NCBI GenBank assembly: GCA_020746835.1
Contig: JAGPNK010000008.1
Span: 1,550,001 to 1,614,000 of the forward strand
Direction of reading: 5' to 3'
DNA length: 64,000 nucleotides
From: Stachybotrys elegans
Lineage: Eukaryota; Ascomycota; Sordariomycetes; Hypocreales; Stachybotryaceae
Positions 56,716 to 64,000 of this stretch are shown here, one piece after another. Both the position numbers and the translations under genes were made by a program. Within the stretch, counting starts at the first letter, position 1; the number at the start of each line of letters is the position of its first letter. The notes under the pieces are model-generated. The model had not been told where the DNA came from, did no database searches, and saw only the letters and a list, made by a program, of their open reading frames with translations.

Positions 56716-58282
56716 ATGAAAGGGGAAGACTACACTAGACACCCTTACTGTATATATAAAGGGGGCTGTATCTCCTTAAGTCCAGTCTACTGATAAGAAT
56801 AATACAATCTCTTACCCTTTCTATTACAATAGATTATAAGCCTAGAGTATACTATTTAAGCTAAGTCATCTATTCTTTATTAACTAATAAAATACTAAAA
56901 GAAGATCTAGTATTATATAAAAGAGGAACTAATCCTTTATAAAATAAAAAAAACCCTTTTAAAAAAAACCAATTTCTTAGAAAATCTAAGAAACTCTTAT
57001 TAAATAATATTAGAATTATATAAACTTTTCTATTCCTTCTATTTTAACTTATCTACTATACCTAAGTTAAAATATATAGCCACTCTAGAATACCTCTCTA
57101 AAGATTATATAGAAAATTATAAGTTACTAAACTATTTATACTTAAACTTAGAATTAAATACTAAAAAGCTATTATAAATAATGTTTATACTTAAATAAAC
57201 TTTAAGCTAGTTATAAAAAAGTTTAAATAGCTCTAAAACTTAAGTACTATAGAATTATATATAAAAAAGATATAATCTTTAACTAAGACTACTTTAATCT
57301 ATAATAATATATTAGTTCCTTTATAAATATTACTTTCTTTACCTAATATTAGAATTTAAAGAGCTTAATTTATATAATTTAAACTTAAATAATATATATA
57401 TTAAGAAAGAAACCTAGTTAGAATTAAGTATTACTAATATAAGTACTAATAAGTTATTATCCTTAGCTAGTTTAAATAAACTCTAGGGACTTTATTTAAA
57501 AATACCTTAACACTTAGTATCTCTTAAAAAATAAGTTTTTTAAAATATTAAATTAAAAATAAAAAAAAGATATAAACCTTATATTAGCCCTAAGCTCTAT
57601 ATTTAAGCTTAAATCTCTAGAAGGCTTTAGAGACTAAAAAGAATATATAACCTTTATTTTAATAACTAGTAGTTTTAAAGATATTCTTAAATAACAAAAG
57701 ATAATTTCTATTATATACTTTAGTTAAATAGTAAATAAATATATAAAAGAAGTTAAAAGATAAATAAATAAATAAAAGAAAGTCTATATAGAAATATAAC
57801 TTACTCTTAGCTTTTATTTAAGAAATAATATAAAAGATTATAAAATACTCTTTAAGCTTATAAAAACACTAAAAAGAAAGTATATACTATATAAAAGTAC
57901 TATCTTTAGTAATTTTTAAAAATAATTTAATAGACTTACCCTTATAAACTATAAGAATATAATAGACTTTTTAAAATAGCTTTAAGAACTTTATAAGAAA
58001 ATTATATCTCTTAATAACTCTAGCTAGATTAACTAACTATAGTTAGCAAATAGATTCCTCTTTAAACTTAGAATAAATTACTTTAATTTCTATACTACCT
58101 TTACTTAGTTCTATAGTCTTCTTTTAATTAAGAATATAAATAGTATAGAAAAACTAGTAGTTATAATCTTTAAGGCAATAAAAAAGGTAAAAGAAGTAAA
58201 ACACTATATTAGACTAAATAAGAATATAAAAGGTACTTTTATAACTTTTAGAAAAGGATAATAAAAGGCTCTTTTAAAACTA

Positions 58283-58360
58283 TACCTAAAATATAACCAC
58301 TATAATAAAATTAAATACTTTAAAAGTAAATATTTCTATTTATATTTAGAAAAGAAAAGA
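58283..58360 (+). pseudogene. Copia gag zinc knuckle, all four ligands mutated
   Basis: In one plus frame the residues Y-N-H-Y-N-K-I-K-Y-F-K-S-K-Y sit exactly where a CX2CX4HX4C knuckle would be, with all three Cys and the His replaced by Tyr. TGT/TGC to TAT/TAC and CAC/CAT to TAC/TAT are single transitions. Confidence 0.7.
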
Positions 58361-58582
58361 TAATATAATAAAAGATTTAAAAAATATAAATAAGAGATTA
58401 ATAACTTTCTATAGGAATAGTCTATTAAAAAGAAGCTAATAAAAGAAAATATATAGCTAAGAGTATAGCTTACTTATATAGCCTAAATAATAGAGAACTC
58501 TTTTAGTCTAAGAGTATTTCTTAAAATCTAAGGAGATAATCTAAGCTTTATTTATATATCTAACTAAGCACTCTATAATATT

Positions 58583-58640
58583 TATATTCTTAATAGTAAT
58601 ACCTTAAATTATATTATATATAGATTTAAAAACTTCTAGA
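58583..58640 (+). pseudogene. Copia protease active-site region, mutated
   Basis: The frame reads YILNSNTLNYIIYRF where copia proteases have W-I-L-D-S-G-A-S-x-H. Asp to Asn, Gly to Asn, Ala to Thr, Ser to Leu and His to Tyr are all explained by G-to-A or C-to-T. Confidence 0.65.
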
Positions 58641-58935
58641 ATACTTAGAAATATATAGAGCTATTAGTTTATAAATTAAAAAAAGTTAAAATTTACTCTA
58701 TATATATTAACTAATATATTCTATAGATTCTTAAAACTAATAGATAGTTTAATATTTTGACTTTAAATAATATTATATATATACTAACCCTCCTGAGCAT
58801 GAGGTTTAAAAGGCTTGTACTGTTTTTTTCACTGTCTTTTCTGGCTTACCCTGGACCCATTCTCACACACCGTTGCTGACTAAGTAGGTTCCCTGCATTA
58901 CATGCTTCCCCTACGGCTCCTTCGCATTACATGCT

Positions 58936-59012
58936 TCTTTGTAGCGTATGCTTCCGCACATGACTACGGCTTCCGACGCATCGCACACTTCCGCACACAA
59001 CTACGGCTTCCG
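58936..59012. repeat. Tandem repeat inside insertion A
   Basis: Two imperfect units of about 37 bases beginning TTCCGCACA(T/C)(G/A)ACTACGGCTT stand side by side; nearby GCATTACATGCTTC also occurs twice. Confidence 0.75.
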
Positions 59013-59211
59013 ACACATTGCTTGTCTATTGACAGCTCTCTACGATGTCATGTCATAGGGGCATTGGGCACACAATTTGAAGACAGCGAGAGCGTTCAAT
59101 TCAAAAACCAACCCTAAAAACCGACCGAAAACCCCGACCGAAAAACCAAGCCAACAACTCCAACCGTCTCTGGCTCCCGAAGCAAGCCTCATTCTAGGGC
59201 CCTATATATAG

Positions 59212-59545
59212 CTATTCGCGGCCATTCTCAATGTAGCTGGCCTCTGCCGCCAGCCTCTTGGGCAGCTTCTTGGATAGCCTAGGGCCCTTCCTTTTACTCT
59301 TTTTCTTAGGCTTTAGCTATGATTCCTTATTGGAATCGCTATATGAGGGCAGCATACAGAAGTTATCCTATTTCCAGACTATTAGCAATACCATTATCAG
59401 ACCGCTTAGAAAAACTCACCTTGACAATAACATTGTCAGGGATGTGGATAGGGGCGGCAGCCAGGGCTGCCACAGCTGCTAGAGCAGCAGAGGGATTTTG
59501 CCCCTCTGCCGCGTTATTGCTGTTATTGTTATTGTTCGATTCCAT
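59212..59545 (-). pseudogene. Small intron-containing frame in insertion A, broken by TAG
   Basis: Counterpart of the frame in insertion B: exons complement(59420..59545) and complement(59212..59367), intron 59368-59419 (gtgagt..aatag, 52 nt). The protein starts MESNNNNNSNNAA, has PIHIPDNVIVK at the splice and a basic tail with KRKGPRL. An in-frame TAG replaces the CAG of copy B, again one C-to-T change in a CpA context. Confidence 0.4.
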
Positions 59546-60225
59546 GTTGATGTCAATCTCAGCGGACGTAAGGAACAAGCAGGTTCAAGCGATATGGATG
59601 AGGAATTCTTCTCTCTTGAGCTGGGGGCTCAAGGGCTTTATGTAGCTGTGGGCTGCAGAACAAGCTTTTCGGCAGCTCTGTTGGCAGCCTGGAGCGATGT
59701 CACAGGCTTTTCCAGCTTGAAGCTTTCCATTAGCATTGTGGCGCTCTCTATCTGGGCACAGGTCACAATAAGGCTTCTGCAGCGCAACCTTATTCGATGA
59801 GTCAACTGAAGCTTCCCAGCCGGGCACCGGCAACCTTGTGTGGTTGCAGTCAGTCTGACCCCGCCGCAACCTTCCGTACGTGTACGTCTCGACATCCCGT
59901 CGCATCACATGCCTGCGCATGGTCACTCAGTGTGGCTTGTGACGGTGCCCACCTGTGGCTCGGCCACTCGGCCAGTCGGCTACCCTGTACACAAGGGCAG
60001 CCTGACAATGGCCTTGTTGTTATTTCTCTCTACTGTTTACAACTGTATTAGTTGCTGGGGCACTAGGCACTACCTCTACTGTTTATTTGCTCTCTACTGC
60101 TTATACCCTATACTACACACTCTTTTCCTTATTATATATATACTAAAGGTATATATTAATCTAGTATTAGTTAAATACCTTTAAGAAAGAAAAAAAAATA
60201 TAATATACTTTATAAACAATTAGGC

Positions 60226-61250
60226 AAAAAACCAAGCCAATTCCGTCAGGGCTTCCAAAGCAAGCCGGCCCTATATATAGCTATTTGCGGCCATTCTTAA
60301 TATAGCTGGCCTCTATTGCTAGCCTCTTGGGCGGCTTCTTGGGCAGCCTAGGGCCCTTCCTTTTACCCTTTTTTCTAGGCTTTAGCTGTGATTTCTCATT
60401 AGAATCGCTATATGCCAGGAGCGTATAAAAGTCATCCTGTTTCTAGACTATTAGCAATACCATTATTGGACCGCTTGGAAGGACTTACCTTAATAATAAT
60501 ATCATTAGGGATGTGGATGGGGGCGGCAGCCGGGGCTGCCACAGCTGCTGGAGCAGCCGCGTTGTTGCTGTTGTTGTTGTTCGATTCCATGTTGATGTCA
60601 ATCTCAGCGGACGTTCAAGCGATATGGATGAGGAATTCTTCTCTCTCGAGCCGGGGGCTCAAGGGCTTTATGTAGCCGTGGGCTGGAAGCAGAACAAGCT
60701 TTTCGGCAGCTCTATTGGCAGCCTGGAGCGATGTCACAGGCTTTTCCAGCGTCAGCAACCTTGTGGTTGCAGTCAGTCGAAGCTTTCCATTAGCATCGCA
60801 ACCTTGTGGTTGCAGCCAGTGGCGCTCTCCATCTGGGCACAGGTCACAGCAAGGCTTCTGCAGCGTCGGCAACCTTATTCGGTCAGTCAGCGTTCATCCG
60901 ATGAGTCAACCGAAGCTTCCCAGCCGGGCACCGTCAGTCAGAGCCTTCCATCTGGTCTGACCCCGCCCCAACCCTCCGTACGTGTACGTGCCAGCTCGAC
61001 ATCCCGTCGCATCACATGCCTGCGCATGAGCTCAGTGTGGCTTGTGACGGTGCTCGCAGCCACCTGTGGCTCGGCCACTCGGCCGTTCGGCCAGTCGGCT
61101 ACCCTGTACGCAAGGGCAGCCTGACGATGGCCTCGTTGTTGTTCTTCTCTACTGTTTACGACTGCATTGGTTGCCGGGGCACTAGGCACTATCTCTACTG
61201 TTTATTTGCTCTCTACTGCTTACACCCTACACTGCACACTCTTTTCCTCA
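60226..61250. mobile_element. Insertion B, shorter relative of insertion A
   Basis: About 1025 bases of ordinary composition, flanked by identical 16-nt TTATAAACAATTAGGC at 60210-60225 and 61251-61266. It aligns with 59141-60130 of insertion A in direct orientation, differing mainly by transitions plus small indels, including an extra copy of AACCTTGTGGTTGCAG. Between A and B lie about 60 bases of AT-rich copia sequence, so these are two separate insertions rather than one tandem duplication. Confidence 0.65.
60281..60590 (-). CDS. Possible 85-residue basic protein of insertion B
   Basis: Model complement(join(60281..60436, 60489..60590)). Starts MESNNNNSNNAAAPAAVAA, then PIHIPNDIIIK; the intron (gtaagt..aaacag, 52 nt, with GCTAAT branch-like site) joins to DDFYTLLAYSDSNEKS and a Lys/Arg-rich end (KPRKKGKRKGPRL). 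The same splice layout occurs in insertion A. An upstream frame (KPVTSLQAANRAAEKLVL, EEFLIHIA) is separated by one TGA and may be part of the same gene. Not recognised; it could be an element-encoded nucleic-acid-binding protein or a captured host gene. Confidence 0.35.
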
Positions 61251-61479
61251 TTATAAACAATTAGGCTATAATATACTATTAAGGAAAGAGTTTAATAACT
61301 ATAACTCTCTTTAATAGTTTCTACTTTATAAACTAACTATAACTAAGAATATTTCTAGCTTATAAAAAGCTAAGTAAATATAATTAAAAGACTTAGTATA
61401 AATATCTAGTATATATAGAAAAATAATAAATTTAGAAACTAATAAATATATTAACTAGAATAAAACCCCTTTTAATAAA

Positions 61480-62250
61480 CTGTTTAGACTATATAAAAAC
61501 AAAGTAAAAGAAAAGACTATATAGAAAAAGCATTAAGAAAGAAATATATTTCTTTAAGTGCCTTTATATTAATATCTATAGGCCTTTTTATTATACTAGA
61601 CTTTAAGAAGAAAGATACTAAATTATAGTTATTAATAACTTTACTTTCTTTACCTAGGCTTTTCTAATTTATAGAAAGAAAGAACTAACTAAAACCCTTA
61701 TTTAGTTTCTCTACCTTTAGAAATAAGTAGAAAGATAATACCATTATTTCTATCTTAACTAAATAGAAGAGAATATTTCTAAAGACCTCTTTAACTTCTA
61801 TAAAGACTATAAAACATACCTTTATTATATAGCTATAGAATAGCACTAATAGAATAGTATTATAGAAGTATTTAATAAATCTATAGCTAGAAATCTCTTT
61901 TCTACCCTTAAGAAATTAAACCTAAATAAACAATACTAGCTATATATATTTAAGTTAGTTATTTATATATATAACTAAGCTCTAATAAAAGGCTATAATA
62001 TAACCCTATATAAATTATAGTATAGAGATAAACTAAATATCTCTCATTTTAGAATTATTAAATTATATAAATAGGTAATACTTTTAAAACTTAAAAAGAA
62101 TAAACTGGAAATAAAGATATACCTAGTCTATCTACTTAGCTATTAAAATAATACAAACTACTATATACTGGATAAAAAAGGGATAGTTTGTATTACTAAT
62201 AATATTATCTTTAATAAAGATTATACTAGTAATCTAAAAGACTAGAATTA
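61480..62250 (+). pseudogene. Copia integrase remnant
   Basis: Plus-strand frame fragments resemble the integrase core (YINIYRPFYYTRL, then EERY-x-IIVINNFTFFT-x-AFLIYRKKEL) and the C-terminal region (YRDKLNISHFRII, then KLEIKIYLVYL and VCITNNIIFNKDYT), with stops from TGG/CAA/CAG changes. Confidence 0.75.
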
Positions 62251-62979
62251 AAATTAGATATATTATAGTTAAAATTAAAATCCAAGCCTAATACTATAAT
62301 TTAAATAAGTATAATTTATAATACTAAAAGCCTTAGAACTTTTAGACTATTAAATAAGTAACCTTATAATTAACTTAATAAAAGAGAAAACTCTAATATA
62401 GTTAGATAGTAGAATAGAAGACAATACTAAAGAATATAAACCTTTAACCTCTATTCCTACTAGATATTCTAGTAAAGAAAAGAATTAAAAAAGAAATACT
62501 AAAATACTAAATTAAATAAAAAAAAATAATAATAAAGACTTAGACACTCTATCTATAATTATAGTATAACTTTAATAATAAGCTCTAGATAATTATCTAA
62601 AGCTATTCCTTATAATAACCTTCTTTTATAATTAAGAAACTCTACTATAATATTTTATTCTTAAGGCTATAAAAGAATAACTATACTTTATACTTTTAGC
62701 TATCTTAAAGAATCTTACTAGAATAGAAATAGAATCTAAAAATACCCAAGAAGTATAAGTAAAGCCTAAGTAATTAAAAGCAATAGTAAATAAATATAAA
62801 TTACTAGTTAAAAATTAAATCTTTAAATTTATTAACTACTAAAAATATATAAAACCACTTAGCTTTTAATAAATATATAAGATTAAATAAAATAAAGCTA
62901 GAAGAATTACTTAATATAAAGTAAAGATTATTATTAAAAGATATAAATAGTAATATAAAATAAACTATTAAAAAACATT

Positions 62980-63760
62980 TACTTTAGTAGTTAAGCTAAT
63001 AATATATAAAGTACTCTTTATACTTACTATAGCTAAGGACTATAAAATTAAGTAAATAGATATTAAAACTACCTTTCTATATAGAGATATTAATTCAACT
63101 ATTTACATTAAATCTCTAGATAGATATAAAGTTTTAAGAAAAATCTAAAAGCTTAAAAAGGCCCTCTATAGATTAAAGTAAGCCTTAAGAATATAGAATA
63201 ATACACTTATAGACTTTCTATTTATAATAGACTTCTAATAAGTTATAGCTAACCCTAGAATCTTTATTTAAGAATATACTATTCTAGCTATCTATATAAA
63301 TAATATTCTTCTAGTTAGCCCTTATATAGAAAAAATAAATAAAATAAAGAAAAATCTCTAGAGTTACTTTTATATAAGTAATATAGAACTATATTACTAT
63401 TATCTTAGGATTTAAATTAAAAGGAATAGAAAGAACTAAACTATTATTTTATTACAAAAGATATATATTCTAAATATACTTTAGAAAATAGAAATAGAAA
63501 ACTATAAAATAGTATTAATACTAATAATAACCTTAAGATTCTAATTAGTATTTAGTAACTATATCTCTATAGAATAAATAAAATCATAGTATATATTAGC
63601 TATAAAAGCTTTAATATATATTATACTAAAGACTAAACTAAATATTGCCTTTTCTATATTTATCTATAGTTATTTTATAGAAAATCCTACTATTAAATAT
63701 ATTAATATAATTAAATAGATTCTCTAATATCTAAAGACTATAATAATATTTAATTTAGTA
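62980..63760 (+). pseudogene. Copia reverse transcriptase remnant
   Basis: Recognisable blocks in order: IDIKTTFLYRDI (family DVKTAFLxGDL), IYIKSLDRYK, LKKALYRLK-stop-ALRI (family KALYGLKQAPR), and AIYINNILLVSP (family YVDDILL; the catalytic Asp pair is Asn-Asn). Later YILAIKALIYIILKTKLNIAF matches the YxxAxGxLxYxxxxTRPDIAF block. Confidence 0.85.
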
Positions 63761-63784
63761 TTTTAAAGATTACTTAAAGTATTT

Positions 63785-64000
63785 ATTAAATACTTAAATA
63801 TAGACTGGGTAGGATGTTAAGACTTATAATAATCTACTACTAAATATATCTTTAATCTAGAAAGTAAAATAATTAGCTAGTAATTTAAATACTAATATAT
63901 TGTTTTATTATTATTATATAAAGTAGAATATATAGGATAAATATAAGTAATAAAAGAAGCTATTTAGTTAAAAAAGCTTCTATAAAAAGTTATATTAAAC
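63785..64000 (+). pseudogene. Copia RNase H remnant, cut by the window edge
   Basis: The frame shows IDWVGC (family DADWAGC), STTKYIFNL (family RSTSGYIF), ISQ-stop-FKY and LLLYKVEYIG (family ALSSxEAEYIA), then KEAI-stop-LKKLL. The element continues beyond 64000. Confidence 0.8.

Larger units (their letters stand above)
58788..60130. mobile_element. Insertion A, GC-normal element within the copia remnant
   Basis: About 1343 bases of ordinary base composition, flanked by the same ~16-nt sequence ATTATATATATACTAA at 58772-58787 and 60131-60146. Its right part (about 59141-60130) is a diverged direct copy of insertion B. Both end in nearly the same sequence, CACACTCTTTTCCT(T/C)A. The left 350 bases have no match in B and include a ~37-bp tandem repeat. 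Shared one end, different other end and a long target duplication recall target-primed reverse transcription. Confidence 0.65.
56716..64000 (+). mobile_element. RIP-mutated Ty1/copia LTR retrotransposon, running off the right edge
   Basis: Two AT-rich blocks (about 56745-58787 and 61267-64000, both very low in G+C) carry collapsed copia coding sequence in the plus direction, with gag, protease, integrase, reverse transcriptase and RNase H in the normal copia order. Almost every identifiable change is C-to-T or G-to-A, as produced by RIP. The left end (around 56745-56835) has a TATA-like TATATATAAAGG and may contain LTR sequence, but I could not fix an LTR or primer-binding site; the right LTR is outside. 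The element is split by two later insertions at 58788-60130 and 60226-61250. It is incapable of expression. Confidence 0.85.

Noticed and set aside
56745..58780. AT-rich block as a centromere or origin
   Set aside because: It carries ordered, recognisable copia gag and protease remnants, so RIP of a transposon explains the base composition.
59141..61250. The ~1-kb direct repeats as LTRs of one element
   Set aside because: Each copy has its own flanking duplication, they are separated by only ~60 bases of host copia sequence, and they sit inside the copia coding region.
1..64000. CRISPR arrays, tRNA or rRNA genes
   Set aside because: No regularly spaced palindromic repeats, tRNA cloverleaf or rRNA core sequences were noticed, although no computational tRNA scan could be run.

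Overview
The window is genomic DNA of a filamentous ascomycete (Pezizomycotina, most likely Sordariomycetes). The signs are genes on both strands with short 45-95 nt GT..YAG introns, several HET-domain proteins, a dynamin-like GTPase and an Hsp70-like ATPase of kinds common in moulds, a fungal GH71 alpha-1,3-glucanase, and a block of transposon DNA mutated only by C-to-T/G-to-A changes, as expected from RIP (repeat-induced point mutation). No tRNA, rRNA or CRISPR was seen. Exon-intron models were worked out by hand from splice signals, reading frame and family motifs.

Layout. 1-5 kb: a Ca2+-ATPase fragment truncated on its C-terminal side, a frame-shifted HET gene, a multi-pass membrane protein with a CTT microsatellite in its intron, and a small unknown protein. 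5.2-15 kb: a salicylate-hydroxylase-like FAD monooxygenase, a very large secreted GH71 glucanase / Cys-rich / subtilisin fusion, and a coiled-coil protein. 15.4-24.7 kb: a ten-exon Hsp70-like ATPase, a seven-exon dynamin-like GTPase and a P450. 25-35 kb: one 3164-residue DUF3638/DUF3645-type protein. 36-39 kb: a wax-synthase-like acyltransferase and a conserved unknown gene broken by an in-frame TAG. 39.4-53.5 kb: an AAA+ ATPase fused to a HET domain, a DUF7730-like protein, an F-box protein, a small secreted 8-Cys defensin-like protein and a second full-length HET protein. 53.9-56.7 kb: an FG-GAP repeat gene that has lost its 5' end. 56.7-64 kb: a heavily RIP-mutated Ty1/copia retrotransposon running off the right edge, interrupted by two related GC-normal insertions, each flanked by its own ~16-nt target duplication.

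Biologically this looks like an accessory, fast-evolving region rich in genes typical of fungal nonself recognition (three HET genes, one fused to an AAA+ motor), secreted cell-wall or defence proteins, and decaying transposons. The most interesting items are the AAA+/HET fusion, the glucanase-protease fusion with its two in-frame splice acceptors around the catalytic serine, the defensin-like peptide, and the nested insertions in the RIP-mutated copia element.
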